In this document: positions 47,305-56,797 of the stretch, one piece after another | Layout: the number at the start of each line of letters is the position of its first letter | How positions within the stretch are numbered: position 1 is the first letter of the stretch | From: Vibrio vulnificus NBRC 15645 = ATCC 27562 | Lineage (GTDB): Bacteria > Pseudomonadota > Gammaproteobacteria > Enterobacterales > Vibrionaceae | Direction: 5' to 3' | Assembly (NCBI RefSeq): GCF_002224265.1 | Contig: NZ_CP012881.1 | Span: forward strand, 744,001-808,000 | DNA length: 64,000 nt | Position numbers and translations under genes: made by a program | The notes under the pieces: model-generated | Databases searched by the model: none | Seen by the model: only the letters and a program-made list of their open reading frames with translations | Told to the model about the DNA's origin: nothing

Positions 47305-47754
47305 TTAATCTTCCAATCTGGCGATTTCTTCACCAAATTCACGAATATCTTCAAAACTACGGTATACGGAAGCAAAGCGAATATAGGCCACTTTGTCTAA
47401 ATGTTTGAGCTGTTCCATCACCAAGTTACCGATCATTTTGCTCGGTACTTCACGCTCGCCAGTGGCACGTAATTTGGATTTGATCATGCTGATCGCCAGT
47501 TCAATCGCATCGGCACTGACAGGGCGCTTCTCTAAAGCACGCTGAATACCACCAACCATCTTGTCTTCATTGAACGGCTCACGGTTGCCATTGGATTTGA
47601 TCACCTTTGGCATTAACAGCTCCGCGGTTTCAAACGTGGTAAAACGCTCGTTACACGCGAGGCACTGACGACGGCGACGGACTTGATGACCATCGGCCAC
47701 CAAACGTGAATCAATTACTTTGGTGTCATTTTCTGAACAGAAAGGACAATGCAT
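47305..47754 (-). CDS. nrdR: Transcriptional repressor NrdR
   Basis: NrdR represses ribonucleotide reductase genes in response to ATP/dATP. The 149-residue protein has a zinc ribbon with C3, C6, C31 and C34 (MHCPFC and CLAC) followed by an ATP-cone domain ([26 protein letters not shown]). The frame is open to 47766, but the ATG at 47754 gives the invariant MHCPFC start. It has 131 bases of leader after the proA terminator, so it starts its own unit leading into ribD. Confidence 0.97.
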   Translation of the reverse strand: MHCPFCSENDTKVIDSRLVADGHQVRRRRQCLACNERFTTFETAELLMPKVIKSNGNREPFNEDKMVGGIQRALEKRPVSADAIELAISMIKSKLRATGEREVPSKMIGNLVMEQLKHLDKVAYIRFASVYRSFEDIREFGEEIARLED

Positions 47755-47885
47755 ATCACCTCCCAATGATGCATAGATCCATCTGCACGCGATTGCGAAT
47801 ATCCGTGCTAATACAGCGATTCACGGTAGCAAAGCAGGTGCAGAACTTGCGGCTAGTTTAGCGGAATTGCTAGGCCGAATAAAAC

Positions 47886-47910
47886 AAAAAGGGGCGTGAT
47901 GCCCCTTTTT
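47886..47910 (-). terminator. Terminator after proA
   Basis: AAAAAGGGGC / GCCCCTTTTT with a 5-base loop, about 45 bases after the proA stop on the minus strand. Confidence 0.88.
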
Positions 47911-47954
47911 CAAAACGGTTTAGACCGGATATGTTAACTCAAACTCGATTACAC

Positions 47955-49205
47955 TTACGCGCGTGAAAGGTAATTCGCCTTGCCAACCCATTTGTAACTG
48001 GTTAACTCTTCCAATCCCATTGGACCACGTGCGTGCAATTTCTGAGTAGACACTGCCACTTCGGCGCCCAAACCAAATTGTGCGCCATCGGTAAAGCGTG
48101 TCGATGCGTTGACATACACCGCCGCAGAGCCCGCAGAGTTGATGAACAGCTCTGCGTTTTGCAGATGATTAGTCATGATAGCGTCAGAGTGACTCGCGTT
48201 ATGTTCACGCATGTGTTCGATCGCTTCTTGCACATCCGCAACCACTTTGACCCCCAGCGTGTAACTCAACCATTCGGTATCAAAATCACCGTCACTCGCA
48301 TCACGCATCTGTGCAGCTTTAGTCATGTACGCTTTGGCTTTTGGTTCAACAACAAAAGTCACTTTGCCATTTAGTTTTGAAACCAGCATCGGAAGAAACT
48401 GCTCTGCAATACGCTCATGGACAAGTAAGGTATCCAGCGCATTACAAGCGGAAGGACGCTGAGCTTTTGCATTCTCCACCACATCCACGCTTTTCGCGAG
48501 ATCGGCCGTTTCATCAACGAAAATATGGCTGATACCGAAGCCACCAATGATCACAGGGATGGTGCTGTTTTCTTTACACATTTTGTGCAGCCCCGCGCCA
48601 CCACGAGGGATGATCATGTCAACGTAATCGTCCAGTTTCAGCAATTGAGTGACCAACTCGCGATCTGGTTTTTCTATGTATTGCACCGACGCCGCTGGCA
48701 GGCCAGCTTTCGCTAACGCCGATTGAATCACCTTCACCAACTCCATGTTGGAGAAGAAGGTCTCTTTACCGCCACGTAGGATGCTCGCGTTGCCGGTTTT
48801 TAGGCACAATGCCGCGATGTCGATAGTGACATTTGGGCGCGCTTCGTAAATCACACCAACCACGCCAAGCGGCACACGACGGCGTGACAACTGCATGCCA
48901 TTTTCCAACACTTTACTGTCGATTTCGCGACCGACCGGATCCGTTAGGCTGATCACGTTACGTACATCGTTGGCGATGCCATTCAAGCGAGATTCATTCA
49001 AAAGTAAACGATCCAGCATCGCTTCGCTCAAACCCGCTTGTCGACCGAGTTCGATATCTTTGCTGTTTGCCGCCAAAATATCCGCTGCATTCGCTTCAAG
49101 TTCATCTGCAATGATGGCCAATGCTTTGTTCTTTTGCGCCGTAGAAGCGGTGGCGAGCTGAAAAGCAGCGTCTTTTGCCGCTTTGCCTAATGTGATTAAA
49201 TCCAC
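47955..49205 (-). CDS. proA: Gamma-glutamyl phosphate reductase
   Basis: ProA reduces glutamyl-5-phosphate to glutamate-5-semialdehyde in proline synthesis. The 416-residue protein has the aldehyde-dehydrogenase-like fold with the catalytic Cys in [17 protein letters not shown]. The N-terminal [14 protein letters not shown] motif is typical of ProA. It lies 30 bp after proB, forming the proBA operon, and ends at a terminator. Confidence 0.97.
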   Translation of the reverse strand: MDLITLGKAAKDAAFQLATASTAQKNKALAIIADELEANAADILAANSKDIELGRQAGLSEAMLDRLLLNESRLNGIANDVRNVISLTDPVGREIDSKVLENGMQLSRRRVPLGVVGVIYEARPNVTIDIAALCLKTGNASILRGGKETFFSNMELVKVIQSALAKAGLPAASVQYIEKPDRELVTQLLKLDDYVDMIIPRGGAGLHKMCKENSTIPVIIGGFGISHIFVDETADLAKSVDVVENAKAQRPSACNALDTLLVHERIAEQFLPMLVSKLNGKVTFVVEPKAKAYMTKAAQMRDASDGDFDTEWLSYTLGVKVVADVQEAIEHMREHNASHSDAIMTNHLQNAELFINSAGSAAVYVNASTRFTDGAQFGLGAEVAVSTQKLHARGPMGLEELTSYKWVGKANYLSRA

Positions 49206-49235
49206 TTTGTTGTCCTCTTTGATTCTGGTGAGCGA

Positions 49236-50375
49236 CTATTCTTGGATGACAACCATGTCGTCACGGTGAATCACTTCTGAACCATAGTCATAGCCCAGAA
49301 TCGAAATAATGTCTTTGCTGTGCTTACCGGCAATTTTCGCCATATCTTGGTTGGAATAACTCGCAATACCTCGCGCAACCAAATGGCCCTGTGCATCCGT
49401 TACACGAACCACTTCGCCACGAGAAAACTCGCCAAGTACCTTGGTCACCCCTTTCGCCAACAAACTGCTGCCTTTTTCGACCACGGCTTTCACCGCACCT
49501 TGGTCAATCACAATATCACCAGAGGCTGCAGGGCCAGCGAGGATCCAACGCTTGCGGTTTTCCAACGCCTCTTCACAAGGCAAGAAACGGGTTCCTTGAG
49601 GTACTGGGCTCAACGCATCAAAAATGACATTTTGACCACGGCCTGCCGCAATGATGACTTCAATGCCAGCACGACGCGCAATGTCCGCTGCTTGGAGCTT
49701 TGTTGCCATCCCACCAGTGCCTAGTGTTGTACCACTACCACCCGCAATTTTACGTAAGGTGTCGTCAATGACTTTAACTTCTTTGATCAGCTCAGCATTG
49801 GGATCTTTACGCGGATCGGCGGTATACAAGCCTTTTTGGTCTGTCAGCAATAGCAGTTTATCAGCACCACATAAAATGCCCACTAAGGCAGAGAGGTTGT
49901 CGTTGTCGCCCACTTTGATTTCGCTCGTGGCGACAGCGTCATTTTCGTTAACGACAGGAATAATACCGTTATCCACTAACGCGTTAATCGTATCTCGAGC
50001 ATTGAGAAAACGTTCGCGATCTTCGAGATCCGCTCGTGTTAGCAACATTTGGCCAATTTTTATGCCATAAAGTGCAAATAACGATTCCCAAGTTTGAATC
50101 AACTGACTTTGCCCAACCGCAGCAAGCAACTGTTTGCTCGCCATCGCATTGGGCAGCGCGGGGTAACCTAAGTGCTCACGTCCAGCGGCAATCGCGCCTG
50201 ACGAGACGACCACCACAGAGTGGCCTTGTTTTTTTAACTCTGCACATTGGCGCGCAAGCTCAACCATATGAGCGCGATCTAACGCTAATGTACCACCGGT
50301 TAACACACTGGTTCCAAGCTTCACAACGATAGTTTTTGGTTGAGAAGCAGCGACGCTTTGTTGATTCGTTGTCAT
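49236..50375 (-). CDS. proB: Glutamate 5-kinase
   Basis: ProB phosphorylates glutamate, the first and feedback-inhibited step of proline synthesis. The frame is open to 50426, but the ATG at 50375 ([11 protein letters not shown]) has AGAAGA upstream and gives 379 residues. The amino-acid kinase domain starts [15 protein letters not shown] and has the [11 protein letters not shown] motif. A C-terminal PUA domain (about 285-370) is present, as in the long bacterial ProB. It heads proB-proA. Confidence 0.97.
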   Translation of the reverse strand: MTTNQQSVAASQPKTIVVKLGTSVLTGGTLALDRAHMVELARQCAELKKQGHSVVVVSSGAIAAGREHLGYPALPNAMASKQLLAAVGQSQLIQTWESLFALYGIKIGQMLLTRADLEDRERFLNARDTINALVDNGIIPVVNENDAVATSEIKVGDNDNLSALVGILCGADKLLLLTDQKGLYTADPRKDPNAELIKEVKVIDDTLRKIAGGSGTTLGTGGMATKLQAADIARRAGIEVIIAAGRGQNVIFDALSPVPQGTRFLPCEEALENRKRWILAGPAASGDIVIDQGAVKAVVEKGSSLLAKGVTKVLGEFSRGEVVRVTDAQGHLVARGIASYSNQDMAKIAGKHSKDIISILGYDYGSEVIHRDDMVVIQE

Positions 50376-50445
50376 GATGTCTTCTGAAATGAAACACAAA
50401 AATAGAGAAGATGTTTTAACAATCAAATGAAGAATTCACAAGCAG

Positions 50446-50471
50446 AAAAGGTGCGAAAATCGCACCTTTTT
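50446..50471 (-). terminator. Terminator after crl
   Basis: AAAAGGTGCGA / TCGCACCTTTT is a perfect 11-bp stem with an AAA loop. It lies 28 bases past the crl stop and separates crl from proB. Confidence 0.86.
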
Positions 50472-50498
50472 GATTTAGGTAGTTCCAAGAGGATGAAA

Positions 50499-50888
50499 TC
50501 AGACAAATTCCACTGACTGCTCGTGATATGCCACGCTTAGCTGAAAATTTTCTTCCAAGGTTTTGACTAATTTGAGATGAAAACAGTTCTGGGTTTTATT
50601 CACTTCTTCAAGTGCATTTTTAGGAATAGCCAAATCGAGCCAGTTCCCTTCAACATCATATTTTCCAATATGATAGTTTGCTGTAAAGCCTCCCTCAGTC
50701 GCCTCCAGCTCCATCCACCAGCCCCAAAACTCGCGCAACTCTGGTGATTTTCGATCATCAATACAAACAGACAAGCAATCAAAGTAGTAAAGCCCTTCCT
50801 TAGATTGAGGGTCTCTCAAGTAAGGCCCCATCGCTCGCAATTTTGCCAACAAACGATTGTGGGTAGGGTTGTTCGTCACTTCTGACAT
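50499..50888 (-). CDS. crl: Sigma factor-binding protein Crl
   Basis: Crl binds sigma-S and favours its association with core RNA polymerase. The 129-residue product (ATG at 50888, [12 protein letters not shown]; the open frame runs to 50924) has the Crl signature FFDCL-like [11 protein letters not shown] followed by [12 protein letters not shown]. It lies 105 bp downstream of the frsA stop on the same strand, as in other vibrios. Length is normal. Confidence 0.95.
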   Translation of the reverse strand: MSEVTNNPTHNRLLAKLRAMGPYLRDPQSKEGLYYFDCLSVCIDDRKSPELREFWGWWMELEATEGGFTANYHIGKYDVEGNWLDLAIPKNALEEVNKTQNCFHLKLVKTLEENFQLSVAYHEQSVEFV

Positions 50889-50993
50889 GTGAATCTCCAT
50901 TTTCTTCAATGTTAAGAATGACAATAATTTTTATTTATCATGAGCTTAAATTTTAAGTCTCATACATCACTCTTGACTAAATTAGGAGATTTG

Positions 50994-52241
50994 TCACCTT
51001 AAGAGTTCATCTTCCAGCCACTTTATCGCTAAATCGAGGGATTGCTCATATCCTTGTGTAATTGTTTTGGAACTGATTTTCTTCGCTTTGCCATAAGTGC
51101 TAAAAAACGCAACCATCTGATTATCCGAATATGGCGAGACAGGATCCCCTTCTAAGCTCATCGCCAAGATAGGCACCTTGGTTTTACGACTGCTCAAAAA
51201 GCCTTGTACTTTCAGTGACCACGCGGCCATTTGCCCCGATAAGCTGTAAATATCCACCACACTTTTACCTAAACGCGAGGCTAAAACATCGAGGTACATC
51301 TTCGGCATTTGCTGCAATTTCTGTGGGGAAGCAAAAATATCATGAATAGGCGCACCCAAGATAACGCAAGCTTTGATCTTTTCTTGCTCAAGGAACGAGA
51401 GCCTCACCATGGCGTTACCGCCAAAACGAAAGCCAATCAAACCCACTCGATGATGATCGACATAAGGAATAGAGAAAAGCTCGTTCAACACAGCTTGGTG
51501 AAGGCGACTGTAATCCTCCGTTAACGCGTATTTTGAACTGTACCCCACCGATGGCATGTCTACTGTCAACATGGCAATATCGTGCTTGGCAAGATGATCT
51601 CGAAATAGACGCCACATGTCTGTTTGCAGACTGTCTAACCCCGCACTCACAATAACCACAGGATGTGGTTTGTCCGTATTGGTCAGATGCAAGTGCGCGG
51701 TGATCTTCCCTTTCTCAAATGGGATCTCGAGCTGCTTGATGATGTATTTGCTTTTTTTCGCGGCTTCAAGGTAAGCGCTGTTGGCCAAAACTTGTGCTTG
51801 AATGGCCAAGTTATCACTCTTGAGGTGCGGGTAACCTGCGATGCTGTAGCACAAGGATGCGGAGAAGAGCGCTTCCGATGCCGCTTCATTCGTCATCTCA
51901 CTGGCGCGCTTTTGATGCTCCATACCGAGCCTCGTCCATTCATAAGCCCAGTTGCCACTGTGATATCCCATCACCGTATCGAGCCATTGCTCATCAGTGC
52001 GTGAATGTTTGGAAGAGGCAATACGAGCCAACACTTGCTCTTGCTCAATAGGATCGACACCTTGCCACACCCATTGCAAGCGGCGAAGGTTGCGATACCA
52101 AGAAAAACCATTCTTCTCTTTAATTTCATCAAGTAAGGATTGGCTAGTCGGCATGTATTGAGTCAATGCCGAGGTTTCTTTGGCTTGCTTATGTTTGACA
52201 AATAGCGTTTCTGACAGGTTTTTGCTGACTTCTTCTGACAT
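50994..52241 (-). CDS. frsA: Esterase FrsA (fermentation/respiration switch protein)
   Basis: FrsA binds unphosphorylated EIIA-Glc in E. coli; its enzymatic role has been disputed, with esterase activity the better supported. The frame is open to 52316, but the ATG at 52241 (MSEEVSKNLSETLF) gives 415 residues, the length I recall for V. vulnificus FrsA. An N-terminal helical cap is followed by an alpha/beta-hydrolase core with the elbow-like GFRFGGNA (no Ser at the centre) and a C-terminal region. The near-identity to V. vulnificus is part of the species call. Confidence 0.95.
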   Translation of the reverse strand: MSEEVSKNLSETLFVKHKQAKETSALTQYMPTSQSLLDEIKEKNGFSWYRNLRRLQWVWQGVDPIEQEQVLARIASSKHSRTDEQWLDTVMGYHSGNWAYEWTRLGMEHQKRASEMTNEAASEALFSASLCYSIAGYPHLKSDNLAIQAQVLANSAYLEAAKKSKYIIKQLEIPFEKGKITAHLHLTNTDKPHPVVIVSAGLDSLQTDMWRLFRDHLAKHDIAMLTVDMPSVGYSSKYALTEDYSRLHQAVLNELFSIPYVDHHRVGLIGFRFGGNAMVRLSFLEQEKIKACVILGAPIHDIFASPQKLQQMPKMYLDVLASRLGKSVVDIYSLSGQMAAWSLKVQGFLSSRKTKVPILAMSLEGDPVSPYSDNQMVAFFSTYGKAKKISSKTITQGYEQSLDLAIKWLEDELLR

Positions 52242-52352
52242 ATTCGGGCTCAGAGTGACATTCCAAAAGACTAAAAAACAAATACGGCTCAGTGGCTTAA
52301 TACTCTTTCCATTCAAGAGTGTGTGCGCCTAAAAGCCAAATCAGTATAACAG

Positions 52353-52383
52353 TATAAAAAAAAATGACCCGTAAAAGGGTCAT
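52353..52383 (-). terminator. Terminator after gpt
   Basis: On the minus strand AATGACCC / GGGTCATT with a 6-base loop is followed by a run of nine T, 20 bases after the gpt stop. Confidence 0.88.
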
Positions 52384-52403
52384 TCTCTCAACAAAATCAG
52401 GAT

Positions 52404-52868
52404 TTACTTCTGCTTTCGGTTTACTGGTTCAGCGTAAGCCAATGCCATATCCCATGGCTGTTCAATCCAAGTCTCTTGAGCGATGTCGACGACATAATCA
52501 TCCAACAACTCTTTACCAGAAGGTTTTGCACAAACCGCAATCAGTTTCGCTTTAGGGTACATTTCACGCAGTTTACGCGCGGTGTCACCACTATCGACTA
52601 GATCTTCAACGATTAGGTAGCCTTCGCCGTCACCTTCCGGTGCTTTCAATACAGTCATATCACGTTGATGATCGTGGTCATAGCTGGAAATACAGATGGT
52701 GTCGACATAGCGAATACCTAGCTCACGAGCCAGAATAGCTCCAGGAACCAAGCCACCACGGCTCACTGCCCAAATGCCTTTCCACTGGTCTGCTGGCATC
52801 TGTTTTTCAGCAAGTTGACGGCAGTAAGTTTGCATGGCATCCCAGGTAATAACGAATTTGTTGCTCAT
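52404..52868 (-). CDS. gpt: Xanthine phosphoribosyltransferase
   Basis: Gpt converts xanthine and guanine to nucleotides with PRPP (purine salvage). The 154-residue protein has the type I PRTase PRPP motif [11 protein letters not shown], and the N-terminal [15 protein letters not shown]. It lies next to a purine permease gene, which may supply its substrate. Gene order frsA-gpt-permease is the vibrio arrangement. Confidence 0.96.
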   Translation of the reverse strand: MSNKFVITWDAMQTYCRQLAEKQMPADQWKGIWAVSRGGLVPGAILARELGIRYVDTICISSYDHDHQRDMTVLKAPEGDGEGYLIVEDLVDSGDTARKLREMYPKAKLIAVCAKPSGKELLDDYVVDIAQETWIEQPWDMALAYAEPVNRKQK

Positions 52869-53012
52869 TGTAATAACCTAATTATTTGAAAAATCTATTG
52901 TCCCAAACAGACAACAGGCTCTCATAAAGATGAGAGCCCGAAACGTAACAGAAAGTTTGGGTATCGAGCTGCGCAAACGATTATTCTACCGGAACGCAAC
53001 TCTAAAAGCTAT

Positions 53013-54302
53013 TTAAGCCACCAGATACTTGATGATAAAAATAGCCGACATAATCCAGACACTGAGTGAAACATCACGCCCTTTTCCGCTGAATAATTTG
53101 ATGGCAGCATACGCGATGAAACCTAAAGAAATCCCTTCTGCAATCGAGAATGTCAGTGGCATCAGTAAGCATGTCACAACAACAGGAGCCGCCTCGGTTA
53201 AGTCGCGCCAATCAATACTCACAAGACCTGAAAGCATCAAAATTGCCACGTAAAACAAAGCACCTGCCGTCGCGTATGCAGGAATCATGCCAGCCAGTGG
53301 CGAAAAGAACAGTGCCAATAGGAATAGCACACCCACGACAACCGCAGTTAAACCTGTACGGCCACCAGCCGCCACACCAGAGACACTTTCGATGTAAGAC
53401 GTTGTGTTTGACGTACCGAGTAGCGCACCTACAGAAGTCGCTGTTGAGTCAGCCAGCAGTGCTTTATTCAAACGTGGCAGTTTGCCATCTTTCTCAATCA
53501 GGTTCGCTTTGGTTGCAACACCCACGAGCGTGCCCGCCGTGTCGAACAAGTCAACGAACAAGAAAGCAAACACCACTGAAATCATGCCAACTTCAAAAAC
53601 AGCAGAGAAGTCCAGTTGCATGAACGTAGGCGCAATACTTGGTGGGGTTGACATTACACCCGCCCATTGGACATCACCAAACACCAAACCAAGTGCCGTC
53701 ACTGCCAAGATCGCAATCATTACTGCCCCTTTCACACCACGGTGAACAAGTGCAATAGTCAAAAAGAAACCAAAAGCCGCCAGAGCTGGTGCGAGAGAAG
53801 TGATATCGCCAAGAGAAACAAACGTCGCAGGATTATCAACAACAATGCCTGCATTTTTCAGTGCAATGAACGCAAGGAACAAGCCGATACCCGCTGAGAT
53901 CCCCGTTCTCAAAGAGAGCGGAATCGAGTTGATGATCCACTCACGAATTTTGAAGATGCTCAACAGGATAAAAAGCACACCCGAAACAAATACGGCCGCC
54001 AATGCGACTTGCCAGGTATACCCCATTCCAAGAACAACCGCGTAGGTAAAGAAGGCATTTAAGCCCATGCCTGGCGCCTGTGCGATTGGGTAGTTGGCAA
54101 GTAGGCCCATGATGAAGCAGCCAATTGCTGCGGCAAGACAGGTAGCAACAAAAACGGCACCACGGTCCATTCCCGCATCAGCTAAAATCGCTGGGTTAAC
54201 AAAAATGATGTAAGCCATCGTCAAGAAGGTAGTAATACCTGCAATGATCTCAGTGCGCACATTTGTGCCATGTTCGCTGAGTTTAAATAGCCTTTCGAGC
54301 AT
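53013..54302 (-). CDS. NCS2-family purine permease (AzgA-like)
   Basis: This 429-residue protein has about 12-14 hydrophobic segments and the AzgA/NCS2 signatures GITTFLTMAYIIFVNP and AQAPGMGLNAFF, placing it with adenine or guanine/hypoxanthine permeases. It should import purine bases by proton symport. Which base is not decided by the sequence. A PurR-like box lies 23-38 bases upstream of its start codon, and the adjacent gpt converts xanthine/guanine to nucleotides. Confidence 0.9.
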   Translation of the reverse strand: MLERLFKLSEHGTNVRTEIIAGITTFLTMAYIIFVNPAILADAGMDRGAVFVATCLAAAIGCFIMGLLANYPIAQAPGMGLNAFFTYAVVLGMGYTWQVALAAVFVSGVLFILLSIFKIREWIINSIPLSLRTGISAGIGLFLAFIALKNAGIVVDNPATFVSLGDITSLAPALAAFGFFLTIALVHRGVKGAVMIAILAVTALGLVFGDVQWAGVMSTPPSIAPTFMQLDFSAVFEVGMISVVFAFLFVDLFDTAGTLVGVATKANLIEKDGKLPRLNKALLADSTATSVGALLGTSNTTSYIESVSGVAAGGRTGLTAVVVGVLFLLALFFSPLAGMIPAYATAGALFYVAILMLSGLVSIDWRDLTEAAPVVVTCLLMPLTFSIAEGISLGFIAYAAIKLFSGKGRDVSLSVWIMSAIFIIKYLVA

Positions 54303-54324
54303 GATCGAATCCTGTAAAGGTAAA

Positions 54325-54340
54325 AAGTAAACGGTTGCGT
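54325..54340 (-). promoter_or_regulatory. PurR-like operator upstream of the NCS2 permease gene
   Basis: AAGTAAACGGTTGCGT matches the PurR consensus ACGCAAACGTTTGCGT at 13 of 16 positions, including the central AAACG and the TTGCGT half. It lies 23-38 bases upstream of the permease ATG. Confidence 0.65.
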
Positions 54341-54644
54341 AATCGATTGGCTGCAGATTATAAAGTTATCAAATAACAAATTCCAGATAGATTTTTCACT
54401 CTAATAAAGATTTCTCGCTGGATTATGAAACCATTTCAGCAAGAAAAATTAGCCGCTATTATTTTTCCTTTAAGAAACAACCAGAAAAAACAGGGACTTT
54501 AGAAGATAAACTGAAGAATAAATCGACAATGTCGTAAACTTACATGGAATAACGAGGAAAAATTGCAAAGTTTACATGCAAGAAATGCGGCGGATTCGAT
54601 TGGTTTCGGAAGTGAGGTCTGTTCTCGTATCACTAATATTGAGA

Positions 54645-54676
54645 AAACAAAAAAACGCCACTCAATTTGAGTGGCG
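54645..54676 (-). terminator. Terminator of the orphan minus-strand transcript
   Basis: The perfect stem CGCCACTCAA / TTGAGTGGCG (54656-54676) is followed on the minus strand by TTTTTTTGTTTT. It cannot serve any called gene, since pepD is on the other strand and the permease gene lies downstream. Confidence 0.85.
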
Positions 54677-54767
54677 GTAGAATCATGTCAGTTCGATTAC
54701 TGAAAGAAAATTCCAATTTAGGGGTGAACAAATCGTTCGGGGGTCACATGCACTTGGTTAGCGTACG

Positions 54768-54857
54768 TTACTTGTAACCAAAGCTTGTTGGGTATGCAAA
54801 GTTGCGGGTGTAAACAGAGTTGTTTGTCCAAAACATTGCAGATGCTAAACCTTTCAT
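54768..54857 (-). CDS. Possible 29-residue small protein in the orphan transcript
   Basis: The ORF starts at the ATG at 54857, with AAGGTG about 7 bases upstream, and reads MKGLASAMFWTNNSVYTRNF... ending TSFGYK. It is aromatic- and Asn-rich with no signal peptide or membrane segment. A second frame through the same DNA stays open from 54868 to its stop at 54718 and also has protein-like composition (ends VHVTPERFVHP), but has no good start. The region is flanked by a promoter and a terminator. No family was recognised. Confidence 0.4.
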   Translation of the reverse strand: MKGLASAMFWTNNSVYTRNFAYPTSFGYK

Positions 54858-54967
54858 AACTATCACCTTATTAAATCAATTAAACATGTTTGATTTCTCG
54901 GTTCCTTGGAGGCGATAAACGGACTCATCCTTTGAGCATTTTTTCTTCGCTTCAGAAGTTGGTTACA

Positions 54968-54995
54968 AATATACCACCAAGAAATTTTATTACAA
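54968..54995 (-). promoter_or_regulatory. Candidate promoter of the orphan transcript
   Basis: On the minus strand TTGTAA (54990-54995) and TATATT (54968-54973) are separated by 16 bp, giving a start near 54961. The transcript to the terminator would be about 310 nt. Confidence 0.5.
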
Positions 54996-55002
54996 TACTT
55001 TT

Positions 55003-55018
55003 AGTGATTAAAATCACA
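55003..55018. promoter_or_regulatory. CRP-like site upstream of the orphan promoter
   Basis: On the minus strand TGTGATTTTAATCACT fits the CRP consensus TGTGA-N6-TCACA with one change. Its centre is about 50 bases upstream of the proposed start. Confidence 0.55.
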
Positions 55019-55031
55019 TAAATTTCATTTA

Positions 55032-55045
55032 ATGATCTACATCAA
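55032..55045. promoter_or_regulatory. FNR-like site upstream of the orphan promoter
   Basis: On the minus strand TTGATGTAGATCAT matches the FNR consensus TTGAT-N4-ATCAA at all but the last position. It lies just beyond the CRP-like site. Confidence 0.55.
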
Positions 55046-55310
55046 GCAAATTTGGTAATTAAATTACAGAATTATCAAACTCAAAATAGGTTAAGTTACA
55101 GAACATAACCAACCAATTGAGTAAGCGCTGACAGCGATGTTCACATTCTGTGACAGTGCACTTGTAAACAGCCAGTGACTGACACTACTCGGCTCTGCTT
55201 GCAAGTGATATCCTTGCTCACAACTTATAATCTGCTGAACCCACAACCATCTAATCTACTGGGCTAACAGCAGTGCCATCATCCGGCAAACCTAGAAAAA
55301 GGAGTCATCT

Positions 55311-56783
55311 GTGTCTGAGTTCCATTCTGAAATCAGTACCTTATCACCTGCTCCACTTTGGCAGTTTTTTGATAAGATTTGTTCTATCCCACACCCATCA
55401 AAGCATGAAGAAGCACTTGCTCAATACATCGTCAACTGGGCGGCAGAGCAAGGTCTAGACGTTCGTCGCGATCCAACCGGCAATGTGTTTATTAAAAAGC
55501 CTGCGACACCTGGCATGGAAAACAAAAAGGGTGTTGTTCTTCAAGCGCACATCGACATGGTGCCTCAAAAAAACGAAGACACTCAACACGACTTCACCAC
55601 TGACCCTATTCGTCCATACATTGACGGTGAGTGGGTAACCGCAGAAGGTACGACGCTCGGAGCGGATAATGGAATTGGCATGGCTTCCTGCCTTGCGGTG
55701 TTGGCCTCAACAGAGATCAAGCATGGTCCAATTGAAGTTCTGCTAACCATTGATGAAGAAGCAGGCATGACGGGCGCTTTCGGTTTGGACGCTGGCTGGC
55801 TAGAAGGCGACATTCTTCTCAATACCGATTCAGAGCAAGAGGGTGAAGTCTACATGGGTTGCGCAGGCGGTATCGACGGCGCGATGACGTTTGATATTCA
55901 ACGCGAAGCGGTTCCTGCAGGCTTTATTACTCGTCAGTTAACGTTAAAAGGCTTAAAAGGCGGTCACTCAGGCTGTGACATCCACACTGGCCGTGGTAAT
56001 GCAAACAAACTGATGGCACGTTTCCTTGCCGGCCACGCACAAGAATTGGATCTGCGCTTGGTGGAATTCCGCGGTGGTAGCCTGCGTAATGCGATTCCTC
56101 GTGAAGCCTTCGTCAAAGTGGCGCTGCCTGCAGAAAACCAAGATAAGCTTGCTCAACTGTTTGACTATTACACTGAACTTCTAAAAGCCGAACTCGGTAA
56201 AGTGGAAACCAACATTGTCACGTTTAACCAAGCGGTCGATGTGGAAGTGGGTGTATTGACCAATGCTGATCAACAACGCTTTGTCGCTGCGTTAAATGCT
56301 TGTCCAAACGGTGTCATTCGCATGAGCGATGAGATTGAAGGTGTGGTTGAAACGTCGCTTAACGTGGGTGTTATCACCACTGAAGAGAACAAAATCACCG
56401 TATTGTGCTTGATCCGATCACTGATCGACTCAGGTCGCAGCCAAGTGGAAAGCATGCTGACATCAGTCGCTGAACTGGCTGGCGCACACATTGTGTTCTC
56501 TGGCGCTTACCCTGGTTGGAAACCGGATGCTGATTCTGAAATCATGGCGATCTTCCGTGATATGTACGAAGGCATTTACGGTCACAAACCGAACATCATG
56601 GTCATTCACGCGGGTCTAGAATGCGGCCTATTCAAGAAACCATACCCTGACATGGACATGGTGTCATTTGGCCCAACGATTAAGTTCCCGCACTCTCCAG
56701 ATGAGAAAGTGAAGATTGACACAGTACAACTTTACTGGGATCAAATGGTGGCGTTACTGGAAGCGATTCCTGAAAAGGCATAA
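55311..56783 (+). CDS. pepD: Aminoacyl-histidine dipeptidase PepD
   Basis: PepD is a cytoplasmic metallopeptidase of family M20 that cleaves X-His dipeptides. The 490-residue product starts at a GTG with AAGGAG 7 bases upstream. Metal-binding motifs are QAHIDMVPQ, TLGADNGIGMA, IDEEAGMTG and the C-terminal FPHSPDE. Length and motifs are standard. It stands alone: a large gap lies before it and a group II intron remnant follows on the other strand. Confidence 0.96.
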   Translation: MSEFHSEISTLSPAPLWQFFDKICSIPHPSKHEEALAQYIVNWAAEQGLDVRRDPTGNVFIKKPATPGMENKKGVVLQAHIDMVPQKNEDTQHDFTTDPIRPYIDGEWVTAEGTTLGADNGIGMASCLAVLASTEIKHGPIEVLLTIDEEAGMTGAFGLDAGWLEGDILLNTDSEQEGEVYMGCAGGIDGAMTFDIQREAVPAGFITRQLTLKGLKGGHSGCDIHTGRGNANKLMARFLAGHAQELDLRLVEFRGGSLRNAIPREAFVKVALPAENQDKLAQLFDYYTELLKAELGKVETNIVTFNQAVDVEVGVLTNADQQRFVAALNACPNGVIRMSDEIEGVVETSLNVGVITTEENKITVLCLIRSLIDSGRSQVESMLTSVAELAGAHIVFSGAYPGWKPDADSEIMAIFRDMYEGIYGHKPNIMVIHAGLECGLFKKPYPDMDMVSFGPTIKFPHSPDEKVKIDTVQLYWDQMVALLEAIPEKA

Positions 56784-56797
56784 CACGAGAAAATTGA

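Larger units (their letters stand above)
54303..55310. other. 1-kb gene-poor region between the permease gene and pepD
   Basis: It holds the PurR-like box of the permease gene (54325-54340), then ~300 bases with nothing recognised, then a self-contained minus-strand transcription unit (54645-55045; listed separately), and an AT-rich stretch and promoter region of pepD up to 55310. No long ORF is present on either strand. Confidence 0.6.

Noticed and set aside
44279..47754. Single rib operon running from nrdR to pgpA
   Set aside because: A strong terminator after ribBA (44271-44303) and a hairpin after nusB split the cluster into at least two units.
54718..54857. Tryptophanase leader peptide (TnaC) at the orphan transcript
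   Set aside because: Trp-to-Pro spacing does not fit TnaC, no tnaA or tnaB follows, and the transcript ends at its own terminator.
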